Assembly (NCBI GenBank): GCA_023374045.1
Contig: CM041777.1
Span: 465,835,827 to 465,899,826, forward strand
Source: Limonium bicolor
Lineage: Eukaryota > Streptophyta > Magnoliopsida > Caryophyllales > Plumbaginaceae
Reading direction: 5' to 3'
Length of the DNA stretch: 64,000 nt
Shown: positions 21,668-34,738 of the stretch, in pieces
Position numbering within the stretch: the stretch's first letter is position 1
How the letters are laid out: every line of letters starts with the position of its first letter
Notes under the pieces: generated by a model
What the model saw: the letters and a program-made list of their open reading frames with translations, nothing else
Database searches by the model: none
Told to the model about the DNA's origin: nothing
Position numbers and translations under genes: made by a program

Positions 21668-22472
21668 TTACTCACTGTGTTTCTGTTGTCTTAAACTCAT
21701 TTCATCCAGATTAGTGTCATCGTGAAATATAAAATCTTCCTCATTGATAAACAAATCCTCATTGCTGTTATTAATCACATTGTTCTCTGGTTTATCATAA
21801 CTTGAATTAAAGGGGTAAATATGCTCATAGAAAACCACATCCCTGTTATAGATGACCTTGTCGTTGTCTAGATCATAAAGTCTATAGCACTTCTTGTTCT
21901 GCCCATATCCAAGCAACACACATTTGACAGATTTTGATGAAAACTTATCATGTTGTTCTTTATTCAGATGGGCAAAACAGAGGCAACCAAACCTTCTAAG
22001 TGTTAGGTAATCTGGTTTTTGCCCATAGATCATTTTGTATGGTGTTTGGTTATTGATACTAGAGAGAGGCATTTTGTTGATTAGGTAAGTTACCATAAGA
22101 ATGCTCTCTCCCCAGAATTTCTTTGGGAGAGAAGAATGGAACATAAGGGCACGGGCTGTTTCTAGAATATGCCTATGTTTTCTTTCAGCAACACCATTTG
22201 TTATGGGGTGTAGGAGCAGGAAGTTTGGTGTTTTATTCCCTTTATCCTAAAATAATCTACCCCAACCTTAGAGGTTCCAAGTTCATGAGCATTATCGGTT
22301 CTTACACACTTTACTTTCTTATTGAATTGTCTCTCTACCATATCAATAAAACCCACTATAAGACCAAAGCCATCAGATTTAGAGCAAACCAATTGTGTCC
22401 ATGTGGCTCTACTCTTATCATTTACGATGGTAAGAAAATAGGAAAATCCATCATGTGTCTTAAGATTGTAGG
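21668..22472 (-). pseudogene. Copia integrase core and C-terminus
   Basis: From the Ogre-like insertion edge (22472) leftward, the minus strand encodes the integrase core: HDGFSYFLTIVNDKSRATW, KCVRTDNAHELG and the end of the core before a stop near 22165. The frame at 22144-21668 holds the C-terminal part: FHSSLPKKFWGESILMVTYLINKMP, RRFGCLCFAHL and LLGYGQNKKCYRLYDL, ending in an acidic Asn/Asp-rich tail. The TVDD-type Asp has become VND (Asp then Asn kept adjacent). The N-terminal zinc part and the first catalytic Asp region are displaced to 39956-40204 by the insertion. Confidence 0.85.
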
Positions 22473-25400
22473 TGTAGACACCAAAAATTCTCACCCCATA
22501 AAGCAAATTCCAAAGTAATGAATAAAATAAGAGGGGTCGTCGCCTTTCTTCCCAAAACATACTAGCGTCCGTGTCAAAATGAAACCATCGTTTTATAATC
22601 TTTTTCAAAGCGTTTCAGAAAAACCCAATTCTTCGAAAATGAATTTCCAATTTCCATCCGTTTTGAAACCCGTCCTCTTTCGTTATTTACTTATTTATTT
22701 GCCTATTAGTCTTTACTTTGGTTCCTGCAATTTTGTTTATTCCCTATTCTATCTTATATACCGCTACTTGTACATATATAATTCGACTTCCATTTTTATT
22801 ACATTCGCTTGTATTTTAACCACCATTTTATTAGTACTATTTCATGATTTTATGTACTTATTATTATAGCATTTAGTTTGTTTTATGCATTTTATTATAT
22901 TTTTACCACACATTTCATTTCTTTGTAAATCCCTGTATACAAATTCTCTTTTGTGTTATTTAGAGCATTAATCCGGTTTGAAATTAAAGCTCTATTATTA
23001 TTTCTTTCATTTGTATAGCTGAATTCTGACTTAGCCTAACTGGTCAAGATACTTGCTAATACAACCCTTTGGTCCGAGGTTTGATTCTTGGTACGAACGG
23101 AAGGCATTTTCTTCATTTTGTCTTAGTTTGTAACATAGTCCTTGTTTTATTTCTTCGTTTGTACTTACCAGATGCTGTTATAGCTCAATTGGTTAGAACA
23201 TGCAGGGGGAGTGGTGAGGTCCTAGGTTCAAACCTTGTGAGGAGCAAATATGCTCTTTTTATTTTCGACAAGGGGTGACCGAACAAGACCCAAGCTCACA
23301 CAGATTCGAACGAGGCCCAACTGATATGGAGCCCAATTTCCTCTTCTCATTTCCAAATAAAACCTAGATTTTTATAAAGCCCATTTTTACAAAAAAAAAC
23401 CCTAGCCAGACATGTTGCTTCATAGCCCGTTCACATTATAAAACTATAGTGGAAAACCCTACAGTAGAGGGGACGATCCGAAGGAGCTGGCCGACATAAA
23501 CCCACATTTTTCTCTGTTGGATAGAACATTCCCTTTGTCTTCCTTGGTTTTGAAATCTCGAGACTGAACCCAGATCACTCACCTTGGCCTTCCTCTAGAA
23601 CCTTTGCCTTCTCGCTTCGAACCTTCATCCCCGGTAACACCACGGGCTCATCCGTTTACTCATTGTTTCGATTAACGGCGAGAATCAACAGCTCGGATAT
23701 TATGGAGATCAGTGTATTCTCTATTTGTGGTTTTCGCCTCCTCTGCCTCGAATGTGCCATTCGAACACTAAATCCATGGTTGTGCCCTTATCACCCTCTA
23801 AAGCAGAATTTCTCATGTTGCATTAATATTGTCCTTTGACTCGTTGGGGTCTCTATACTAACCTCCTGCATCTGAGTTGTTCACAGAAAGCCTATACACC
23901 ACCGCGTATGGTGGCTGACTCACTGTATCTACCTTGGTCTCCTGTTAATATTGCTTGGGGTTTAATCAGCACCGATCATGCCTTCGTTCGTTACTGTCGT
24001 TATCAATCTGCCCTATTTCTATGATCTGACGATGTTGCTGCAACTTCTTGTGTTGATGGTAAGCTTATATCTCAAGGGAAGTGAGTCATCCTGAATTTCT
24101 TTTTGGGACAGCGATTCTAGCCAACTCAAGAAAAACTCATTTCTCCACTGTCTGGTATTCACTTCCATTCGGGTTTAATTTCTGTCTTCTATAGTTGGTG
24201 ATGCGAGGCTTGCTCAGTACTTTGCGTTCCCGCTGTTCAGATTAGCTCATTTATGCTCATTTTATTTACCTTTGCTGCTTTTGTTGTTGTATTGTTTTAA
24301 TTCTTGACAGGAAACTGCCATCGACCCTGTATAGGTACCTTAATCCTAATCTGTACAATTTACAAGCGCATTTAAAGTTTGTAAAGTGTGTTTGTACATT
24401 CGGTGAGATACGTGAGCTTATAATGATGATTTTTGTTTCCTGGTCTCTATTTCATAAACGCCTCTTATTTGTTTAACTCGAACCTGCATTAATGCGAAAA
24501 CAAAGAGAGAAACACACAAAATGAACTAACAACTTGTTTTAGGCTACTATCTGTTATTAATATCTTTTAGGTCAAACCCTCTGTCTGGTTACGTTGTATT
24601 TTTTATTTATTTATCGATTTGGATTGCTATCCACCCAAACTTCTTGGTTCTATATTCACATGTGTATTGTTGTACCTTTCATGGTAAGTCTTTATTTCAC
24701 CCCTTTTATCCTCTATCTAAGCCCTAGTTATTACCCCCTAGGGCCCTTCAACTGACTGGAAAAGTTTTGGATGTATTATTGCGCCACACTTAACGGGTCT
24801 CTCATTCGTTTCATGGGGCAGTAATCTCCTATAGCTTCAGAAAACACCCAAACCACCATTATATGTATATAAGACCAAAACTTCAAAAAACAAGCCCTTA
24901 AGGCTATTTTAGGAGGGCTTAGGATGTGAAACCACCCCATGCCTAGCGAGTCTCTCATTCGTATTATGTGGGTGGAATCCTCCTTTGCCTTCAACACACC
25001 CATAATCAAGAGTTAATAAATCAACAAATTGATCCATCTCACTTGTTAATACCTCCCAATTAAGCCCAAAAATCATTAAGTCCCATCTTTGGCCCATTTC
25101 TCAAAAACCCAAATTGTTTCAAATAAAAAAGCCCAATGCCTAGATCAGGCCCAAACAATCATGTCAAGCCCAACATTCAAATCCAAACCCTAGGCACAAA
25201 TCAACCCAAAAACCTTTCTTAGCCCATCCGAATAAAAAAGCCCAACAATCAAAGGTCAAAATCAGGCAAACCCAAAACCACTTCAACCCAAATCAAAGGA
25301 CCACTTCGAGGCCCAATTTTCAACCCAATTCAATCCAAAGCCATTTCGGGCCCAAACCCATTTGGGCCCAAGCCCAATTCGACCCAAATCCATTTCAAGC

Positions 25401-27684
25401 CCAAACCAGGCCCATTCGGCCTAAAAGCCCAAACAAGGCCATCAAGCCCACATGACCCATAAGGCCCACTCGGCCCATCAAGCCCATCCGATCCAACTTT
25501 GACCAATCAAATTTTGACCAACCTGAACTTTGACCAATCCAAACGTTGACCTTGACCCAATTTTAACCTGGTCCATTTTCAAAGCCCGATTCAATTCAAT
25601 CCAATTCAAACCCAATACATTTCATCCAATCCACACTCAACTTGTAAATTCCTTTCAAAAATCCAAAAACCCAAAAAGAATTTCGAGCCATCATTTCATT
25701 AAATTTCATCAAGTTTTTAAAGAAACCATTTTGTGGAATTTTAAAGGAAAAACTCTTCTCACATCACAAAAAACTCTTCTCAAATGCAGAAAGTTCTTCT
25801 CACATATACAAAAAGTTTTCTCCTAAAACATTTCTCAAAATCAGTGTTTCTTTATCGAGAATTCCGAACAACTTCAAAAGTTTTCAAACTTGGTTTTCAA
25901 CTCAAATAAACTGTTTTCGGGGAACATGGATGTCTAACACCTTCAAAGAACGTTTTCTTCCTAGTTAGACATCGCTTGTCTCTCTTCCAAAATAAAAATC
26001 CCAGGTGGGGCACTGGGGTCGTAATCTCCCTTGTCGCAGTCTGGATCTCTTTAGGCGGGGCATTAGGGTGACAAACATCCCTTAATTGCAGCCTAGATTT
26101 TTACGAGGCGGGGTGCTAGGGATGTGACTGCCTTCCTAGTTGCAGCCGGGATTTCAGAATCGTCTAACTCCCTTCCACTCGATTTCAATATTTTCAGTTT
26201 TAACGTTTTAAAACCCGGGAGTTAGAGACGTTATTAGGGTTTAACCGAGAATATCTCATTCATGGTGTTTCTCTCTAAATCCTATTTTTTGACATAAATT
26301 CATTGCCCCATCTTTCGAGCCTCGGCACTTACCATTAATTAAGTGTCGTGTTCGAGGGGGTACATAGGGTAATCCCTCGGGATTATCCGCCCTTTTACAA
26401 CAAAAAATTATTTTTCGGTTCTCAAAAACTCTAAGAGAGACAATTTTGACAATCATTCCTCCTAACAATTCAGTTCACCATCATCTCACTCTAAATTTGA
26501 AATATCCCAAAACATCAACCATTTTCAAACCTCAAACCTAAAAAACCTGGGAACTCTCCCAAGTTCCAATTGCCTTACATATTCAAATCACCATTCAATC
26601 TCCAACCCATCTTAAACCCAAATCGTCTCCCAAATCCTAATTTCTTCTAAACTTCTAAAGTCTCATGGGCCCGAGCGCCTCACAGACTCAAATATCCTAA
26701 TTTCTCCACCATTTTAAGATTCAAGCGTCTCACAGACCCGAGCGTCTCATAGGCCTTGACATCCCATTACTTCCACTACATGAACATCCCAACCGTCTCA
26801 TAGACCCGAGCGTCTCACAGACTAATCTCTCACACCTAAAATTTCAAACCCTTCAAAACTTCCAAAATCCAAAAATTCTGAACTACGTAAGGTCTGATCT
26901 CAACAGGGAGTTGAGTACGTAGGCAACCCACACAGGGTGCGACCCCATTCCACACAAAAAACCCCCTTTTCCCCTCTAAGGTGTTCTTCATATCTCTCAA
27001 AACATTCAAATCCCCTCTGACTCCCACAAACCCTCGACTTCTTTAACTCTCAAAATCAGACTCCTAATCTTTCATCCTATACTCATCCGAACTCACTCAT
27101 TCCTCTTCTTGGCGCTAGCTTGACAGAAAAGCTCGCCTCATTCACTCTCGCTCTCTTCCCGTCCAAATCATATCCTTCTGACCCTTTGAAATGAATCTCT
27201 CTAAAAAAGGTTTTGAAAGAAGGTAATCCCGACAATTGGAGACCGAGGTTTCCTCGGGCACCAATCCGAAGTCGTGGTCGTTGACCACTTCTAAGGGGTG
27301 TAACCCAGTGCGAACCCACATAGAATCTTTGCAAATGACCAGATAAGTCTTATCCATAGGCAACAATTTCAGAGTCAACCAACGGTTTCTTAGAACCCTC
27401 CTTCCCTTCCTTCCTAGTATCTTAGGTCAAACTAGGTGGCGACTCTAGTCAATTCCGCCTTATAGAGGCATTAGTCCGCGCGGAGCCCATTGAGAGCGGG
27501 TGTAGTGCGCACTTGCACTCTCCCTTATGCTTTCTGGGAAAGACGGACGATTTAGTAGGTATTTGAGGGATGCCAGAATAACGGATTTTTACCCTCCACA
27601 GAATGGCAAATTCTTGGGATCTAGGCTTCTCAGTCATACCATATTTAGATAGACCCCCCTCATACCGAAAAATCACCCTCCACA
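22473..27684 (+). repeat. 5' LTR of Ogre-like element
   Basis: A 5212-bp LTR with no supported gene. Landmarks are two tRNA-like Pol III box pairs (23032-23234), a TATA-like TTATAAAACT (23437-23446), a CCCAA-rich stretch (about 25120-25450), a TTGAC cluster (25498-25557), about three imperfect repeats of about 58 bp around GGCGGGGCATTAGGG (26003-26160), CGTCTCACAGACCCGAG repeats (about 26655-26825), and a GAACTACGTAAGGTC...GAGTACGTAGGCAACCC block (26877-26930). Small open frames occur in both LTR copies but show no domain. Confidence 0.9.
23032..23234 (+). promoter_or_regulatory. Two tRNA-like Pol III A/B box pairs in 5' LTR
   Basis: Pair 1: A box TAGCCTAACTGG (23032-23043) and B box GGTTTGATTC (23078-23087). 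Pair 2: A box TAGCTCAATTGG (23181-23192) and B box GGTTCAAACC (23225-23234). The starts are 46 and 44 bases apart, the spacing found in tRNA genes, and the flanking bases form partial T-arm stems. Acceptor stems are degenerate, so these are not functional tRNA genes. They may be tRNA-derived (SINE-like) units captured in the LTR. The same boxes are at 35299-35310/35345-35354 and 35448-35459/35493-35502 in the 3' LTR. Confidence 0.55.
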
Positions 27685-27687
27685 GAA

Positions 27688-27705
27688 TGGCGACTCTGCT
27701 GGGGA
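27688..27705 (+). promoter_or_regulatory. Primer-binding site of Ogre-like element (Arg tRNA)
   Basis: TGGCGACTCTGCTGGGGA starts three bases after the 5' LTR. It matches, with two differences, the complement of the 3' end of plant tRNA-Arg(ACG), the primer known for Ogre elements. Confidence 0.8.
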
Positions 27706-30700
27706 AAACTTGAGTAAGTTTTTCTCAAACTCAAGGAAGACTGAACTCCGTTCAAAATTGTCGGGACTTCCACACTTCTTTCAAAACCTTCGAGAGATTC
27801 TTTTCAATGCCTTTAGGATTATTCTACTCCACACTTTGAGTGTGTATCTGTTGAGGACAGATAGGATTTGTTAGATCCTCAACAAACATGACAACAATTG
27901 GGTTAATAATTAGCTCACGATTAGAAAGAGACACTTAGGTGTGAATGAAGCTAACTTCCCTTTAGGTTAATAAACAACCAATTTGGAATCACTAATCTCA
28001 AGATAAAAGACTTAGTACATAGGTCGGTGCTAACTTCATTTGGTTTATTTACTGCTTTCATATTTATATTGCGATTGTGGGGTGCATAGGGTGGGTAGCT
28101 TAGGACATGCATTCCTTTGTGTCACCCGATTTACCCACGATGTCACGGGATCCCCAACCGGTCCATGGTTGGTTCCCCATGAGCTAGGGTCACTCTCTCA
28201 GTGAACAAACCCACGAGGCGGTACGGTCTCCGACCAACGCTTTGAGCTCATGATCCAAAATATCCTCCATTATCCGAGTCGAAGCCAGCATATAGTGAAC
28301 TCTGAGCCTTCAGTGTCCAGCAACCTGGTCCGGTGTCTAAGACGGGTTTTATGGGTAGTCACCCCCTTGTATGTCGTCTGTTTGATTACCCTTTGCCTTA
28401 CCCTGAAGATTGCATGGGCTCAGTTCTCCATGATTCCTCTGCACCACGGGTGTCTTTGAAGCCCAATGTCGCGCTACAAATTCATAGCGGATCCCGTATT
28501 TATGAATACCCATACATGACATAGCGTAGTCAACGAATAATTTGGAATTTAGACACACCTTATCGTGCAGACGATGGGAGACCCGTTCCCATGCAGTACT
28601 TCCCCAAGTTTCCCAAAAGTGAGTATGTTGTGATAATCCCCGGCCGTGGCTCGTGTGACTGTATCACTTCGGGTATCCTGACCTTTCAAACTTAAGCACT
28701 CCGGATTTTCTTGATGACATGCCCCACAAGGCAGAACAGAGATAAATCCCGAGAGATGAACAGTGAAGGGACGACGGTTCCCCCGGTGGTATGGAAGCAT
28801 TGATTGACCTGGAAGGTGATTATCCCAATCATTCACACTCAGCTCCACATAAAATTAGCCACGATTTTTTATTTTGCACTTACATCTATGTGTGATCACG
28901 TTTAAAAAATTAGCAAAAATCAGAAAATGAATCATGTCAAACACTCTAATGAAATACCTTCAAAGCCGTTTATCTCGAATGATTTCAAAAAATATTGATC
29001 TCAAAATTATTATTTCCAAAGCAGTTTTCAAAATAGGTTTCAATCAAAGTCTTCGAGAAAACAAACTTTGTCAAACAGATTTCAAAAATCTACTACTTAC
29101 AAATGATTTTCAATCATTATTTCTCATGTATGTTATTTCAAAAACTATTTTCAAAAACAGGTTTCAAAAACCTACTTTTTACAGATGAATTTCAAACAAC
29201 TTTTTTCACGGATATTATCTCAAACTTGTTTTTGAAAACAATTTTCAAGCTGATTTCCACAAATGTATTTCAAAATAAAACGATTTAGAACCCATGTTGT
29301 GACCCGCTATTTTTGAAGTTCAACCCACCTTCAAGAGCAGCGGTCATTACCGTGGAGCGTACTAGTCATTTCGTGTTTTCACAAAAGTGGTGGATTTTCA
29401 CAAAGATTTTATGCTCGATCATTCACCTTTCCTTTCTAAAAAACGTCCCTCATTTTCCTCGTCAGAGCAGATGGAGCACATGAAGATCGACAACAACAGT
29501 TCGAACCGAAAATTAGAGGAGCACCAACTCGAGTCGAGCAACATGAAGACCAGCAACGACCGTTCGAGTTTGAAGCTGCCGAGGGTCAAAAGATCACCAA
29601 CCAGTTTCTCTTGATCATAGTGTCACCTTGTTGCCCGAACCCGAAGATGAGCGAACGACCAATCAAGAGCCCGCACATGAACAAGCAGTCAGTCAGAAGC
29701 TCGAAGATCAAGTAAAAGAGTTCAGAAGAAGTTTATCTCAAATTCCCCCTTTAATGACTTTTTAGAATTGATGTATAAGTTTTTCCCTATGATTCTTTTC
29801 TCTCTTGTCCATTTCTAAATAAACTGCACGTATAGGTTCATTCCCTCTGAATTTATTTAGATCAATGTGTATAGGGTTCCCCACTCCCTACTTTATTTGT
29901 GAATGACCGAGCATCAAAATTCCTACCGAGGGAATCCACCACTTCGAAAACACGTGTTTTCAAAAACATTTTTTCTAAAACTTGATTTCTTTTAGCACAT
30001 ACGATTTACTTCTTTCCATTTCCGATTAGTTCACATTCATTAATCATGCATGAATCACGCTCACCTCAGAAAATTGCATAATCACATGTTGCATTCCCAA
30101 CACATCACACACAAGCATTCATCCCGTTTTTTCAAAGCATGCTAACATTCACATTTGTCATATTCTTTTTTCTGTTATAATGATTGTGTTTGCAGGTGAT
30201 TAACCGTGTTTACCCATGAGTGAAAGCATGACCCTCGAAGCGATAGCAAGAAATACCAGAGATTCAAACCTTTTCCCATTCAGCTACCATGTACATAGAG
30301 ACCAACAACAACAAAAAGCAAATCCCCAAAAAAAAACCATACATCAGAAAATCCAAAAAATTATACATCCAAAAGTCCAAAAAAAAATCATACCTTCAAA
30401 AATCCCAAAAATACAGTCACTGTCATATCGCGGGACCACCATGCGGGAGTGGTCACTCCCTAAAATTCCAAAGCTCCAGGAGCTAATCATCATCCAAATA
30501 CCATTTTGAAACAGCTTCTCTCACATCGTGCCCAACATTTAGACCATCTTCAGGCCGACATTGACGGGATGAGCTTCATGGATCATCAACTGGAACCGAC
30601 TCAAGCGAGACTAGGTGTAGCCTTACCACACATACATTGCATTCAAAAAGAAAAACATTCAGTCAAAACCTCAAGTCTACCATCTTCATTCAACATTTTC

Positions 30701-32940
30701 AACATTTCACGCATTCTATACATAGTAATTCCATATTACCACAATAGATTGCATTGTAGATAGTTGCATTTGCATACTCTCGTATCGAAACGACATCTTT
30801 GGGAAAAATCTTGAGAGATTGATTGAATAGGGTGTGTGAACCACTAAACTCTCGACCTGTAAATTCACGCAAGGGTCTAATCAAAATCAGCACCACAGAC
30901 CAAGTGAGTAGTGTGCAAAGAGCGGTATTTTTCCTTGAATTCTGAATGAGGATATTGGACAATCCACCGAGCGATGAGGACAGATAGAGTGAGTCCATAG
31001 AGGTAAAACCATGAGCGACTTGTGTATTCCTTCAACACGTGGAGAGGCACAATTCATAGCGAGATCAATGTCGATAAACAGGATACGAACTGTGATTCAT
31101 GCAAAGATCCGAGAATAGTAAGAAAACAATCGCTGACTAATGAGAATGGCGAGACACTTAGGAATAAAATCCCCACAAAACCAAAAAGCTTCGACTGCCC
31201 TGTACATAATCCCTTAGTGAGCCCCGCTGAGCCTTTCATGAAAAAACTCTTTCTTAAAAAAAAAAACTCCACAACATGCCACCCCACATATACACACTTA
31301 CCCCTGCAATAGAGGATCTCGAAAGAGCCGGAGCCATGGTCTCTCCCCATCATCTTTCACAAAAAACAACAAATAAATTGTTCAAAGAAATCAGTGAGTC
31401 AATACAACTCCAAAGCCAAACACCAAAAAAGAACACTGAAAATGTTCAAGAAGATCAGTGAGTCAATGCAACTCCAAAGCTGAAAGCCAAAATACAAAGT
31501 AAAGAATGCTTGAGAAATTTGATGAGCCAAATGCAATTTCAAAAACAAAATGAGAAGAAAGTTCAAATCGAACACCAGAAGAGGTAAGAAGGAGAAATCC
31601 AAATCAGAAGGACCAATGATGTCCCCTAGAAATCAATAAAGGTTATCAAAACCAGTCTAATCATTCCACCCATGGCGAAGGCGAAACATATTCTCTGTTG
31701 CACAAAAACTTCACAATTCCCAAATAAATCCTCCAGTCCCATGTGACATACATCATACCTCTCAGCCCCGTTATAACCCAATAAAAGACCTTTGACTCGT
31801 TAGTTGATGAGCGTTTACTGAAAGTATCGGATCTGAAACATGAATCATAAGCTTCGTACTTGTTATCAACATGTCCCGTCATATTAAAGGGACCATGAGC
31901 GAATGAGCGTGACCTCACCCCACGAGGTCTTCTGAGTGCGAGAGAATCTCCAGTCTGAGCACCAAATCATAAACAGCCTGCCCCATTGTAGGTAAGGAAT
32001 TTGAAAGGATCGGAAAGTCCAGAACCTTGTAAAGAAATTCTTAGGAAAACACTGCTCCAAGCATCGAGAGCATCATCACAACATTATTACACACGACCAT
32101 ACTCACGAGAGATTAACCCGCATCCCTCCATGAGAGGAAAGTGATTCACACATTCCAGTTCAACAATCACTCAAGACCGAACCGAAGATGTCTTATATTC
32201 GTAAACCTCATAGTAATAGAGATAAAATCATAGTTTCTCTTAAAAAAAACTGCATATACATTTTGCATCTCTTCTGGTAGTTAGCATTTGCATGCATCAT
32301 AACCACTTCATTTTCAACATCCGACTGGTAAGAACCATGCCTAGTCTCATGGAAGGTCGACTTCAGTTTCCGCTATTGAAGCTCAACTCAAAATCAAAAG
32401 AAATCAAAACCGAGGCCATCCAGAGCCATACGAAGATTTTCCCGGAGCCATTCATTGTCATACTCAGGCCTCATTGGCACCTCTCCCAAAGCTAAGCTAG
32501 ATCCATACGGGAGCCATCATCCGACATTGAAACCATCATTGGAATTACACAGGGGTCATCCCAATAGTTCGAGAACAATACGGAAGCCACATCAAATCCA
32601 TATCGGAATCAAATTCGTCACCAGGACCTTGCTTACAGAGTTTTGAACTACATATGGTCTGATCTCAATATGGAATTGAGTACGTAGGCAGCCCGCTCAG
32701 GGTACGACCACCTCAAAGAAAAATTCCCCTTTGTTCCTCACTATCACCAAATAGAGCCATCTCGTAGCCCTTCCCGGAGCCATCCCGAGCTATCCTAGAG
32801 CCATCATGAGAGAACCCTGAAGTCATAACCGGACCGAAGCCATCCATCCATGACCAAGAAGTTATCAACCACAACAAAAAATATCTACCACATCAAAATA
32901 CGTCAAACTCAACACAATCCACCAATTACATCAACCCACC
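27706..32940 (+). other. Non-coding interior of Ogre-like element, first part
   Basis: About 5.2 kb without a recognisable gene on either strand. The 28934-29288 stretch is a low-complexity series of TTTCAAA and CAAAA words. At 32640-32730 there is a copy of the ACTACATATGGTC...GAGTACGTAGGCAGCCC block that also lies in each LTR (26877-26960), so the interior holds LTR-derived or shared regulatory sequence. GGAGCCAT words recur from about 32300 to 33400. A former gag-pol, if any, has been replaced. Confidence 0.5.
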
Positions 32941-33140
32941 ATTCGACTCAAAATCCAAAACAAATCGAAACCCACCAACCATCTTAAAAATCTTAATCCA
33001 AATCGAAACCCATCAATCATCCCAAAAATCTCAATCCAAATCAAACCCATCAATCATCCCAAAAATCTCAATCCAAATCAAACCCATCAATCATCCCGAA
33101 AATTTTAATCCAAATCGAAACCCACCAACCATCCCAGAGC
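32940..33140 (+). repeat. Tandem repeat of about 42 bp in Ogre-like interior
   Basis: About five imperfect copies of a unit containing AATCCAAATC, AAACCCATCAATCATCCC and AAAAATCTC, in head-to-tail order. Confidence 0.75.
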
Positions 33141-33639
33141 CGTTGCTTATAATGGGGTCATGAATCATGTCGGAACCATCCGACCACACTGGAGCCACCC
33201 GACCACACTGGAGCCACCTGACCGCACCGGAGCCATCCGATCGTACTGAAGCCCTTGGATCATATCGAAGCCGTCAACCATATCAAAACCATCGAGTTCC
33301 CAAAATCACTCATTCACAAAAAAAAACGATTCACTTAAAGACCAATCGCAAAATTGTGAAAACCAAAAACTCGGGAGCCATACCGGAGCCATATCGAAAC
33401 TCTAGAGCCAAGAGTCCTACCAAATCCTGAAACTATAGTGCACATCGGGCGAGACTGTCAAAACAAAACCAAAACACAAGTCCCACACTGTCGAAGTCAA
33501 GGGCAAAATCAATAGAAAGCATTCGACCATCACATCCCTCACGGAAGCAACCAAAAAGCATCCAATCCCGAATCAATCCACAACCAAAGTCATCCTCAAA
33601 TCAACCAACCACTGAAAAACAGCGAGTTTCGTACAACTC

Positions 33640-34625
33640 AATCAAAGTATTATAGGCCAGTCGTAAGTCCTATAGCTAGATGTCAAGAGGTCTAGTTAAG
33701 GCCCATCATAAGTCCTCGTACTTTCAGATGCATTCTAGGCCCGTCATAAGTCCTAGAGCTAGACACCGAGATCTAGTTGAGGCCCGTCATTAGTCCTCAT
33801 GCATAACCCATATACCGATTGTATTCTAGGCCTGTCATTAGTCCTAGAGCTAGACACCGAGTTCTAGTTGAGGCCCGTCATTAGTCCTCATACATTTCGA
33901 AGATGCATTCTAGGCCCGTCATAAGTCCTAGAGCTAGACACCGAGATCTAGTTGAGGCCCGTCATTAGTCCTCATGCATAACCCATATACCGATTGTATT
34001 CTAGGCCTGTCATTAGACCTAGAGCTAGACACCGAGATCTAGTTGAGGCCCGTCATTAGTCCTCATACATTTCAAAGATGCATTCTAGGCCCGTCATAAG
34101 TCCTAGAGCTAGACACCGAGATCTAGTTGAGGCCCGTCATTAGTCCTCATGCATAACCCATATACCGATTGTATTCTAGGCCCGTCATTAGACCTAGAGC
34201 TAGACACCGAGATCTAGTTGAGGCCCGTCATTAGTCCTCATACATTTCGAAGATGCATTCTAGGCCCGTCATTAGTCCTAGAGCTAGACACCGAGATCTG
34301 GTTGAGGCCCGTCATTAGTCCTCATGCATAGGTTGATTGATTGTATTCTAGGCCCGTCATTAGTCCTAGAGCTAGACACCGAGTTCTAGTTGAGGCCCGT
34401 CATTAGTCCTCATACATTTCGAAGATGCATTCTAGGCCCGTCATTAGTCCTAGAGCTAGACACCGAGATCTAGTTTGGGCCCGTCATTAGTCCTCATGCA
34501 TAGGTTGATTGATCGTATTCTAGGCCCGTCATTAGTCCTAGAGCTAGACACCGAGATCTAGTTGAGGCTCGTCATCAGTCCTCATACCATCAATCACCAC
34601 AATCTGGGGCCCGTCATAAGTCCCC
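33640..34625 (+). repeat. Hierarchical tandem repeat (about 44/87/175 bp)
   Basis: The core word GGCCCGTCATTAGTCCT occurs twice in each 87-bp unit, once before AGAGCTAGACACCGAG and once before CATGCATA or CATACATT. Alternating spacers make a 175-bp higher-order unit: GCATTCTAGG starts at 33730, 33905, 34080, 34255 and 34427. The array ends about 110 bases before the 3' LTR. Ogre/Tat elements are known to carry tandem repeats here, and such arrays can seed satellites. Confidence 0.9.
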
Positions 34626-34725
34626 GTGCACTTGCACCTATAAGAATAAATCATAAACCGTAGTGAGAATTTTTGGCGCCCCGTCAACCTTGATCCAATT
34701 CTACAAGGGCTTGCAGAATTGAATC

Positions 34726-34738
34726 AAGGGGAGCCATC
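34726..34738 (+). promoter_or_regulatory. Polypurine tract of Ogre-like element
   Basis: AAGGGGAGCCATC ends at the 3' LTR start; the AAGGGGAG core is the likely plus-strand primer. Confidence 0.7.

Noticed and set aside
23181..23247. Functional tRNA gene
   Set aside because: A and B boxes are present, but acceptor and anticodon arms do not pair well. I kept it only as a tRNA-like promoter feature.
33640..34625. CRISPR-like array of regular repeats
   Set aside because: The spacers are themselves repeated, the unit is nested at 44/87/175 bases, and the context is a plant retrotransposon. It is an element tandem repeat.
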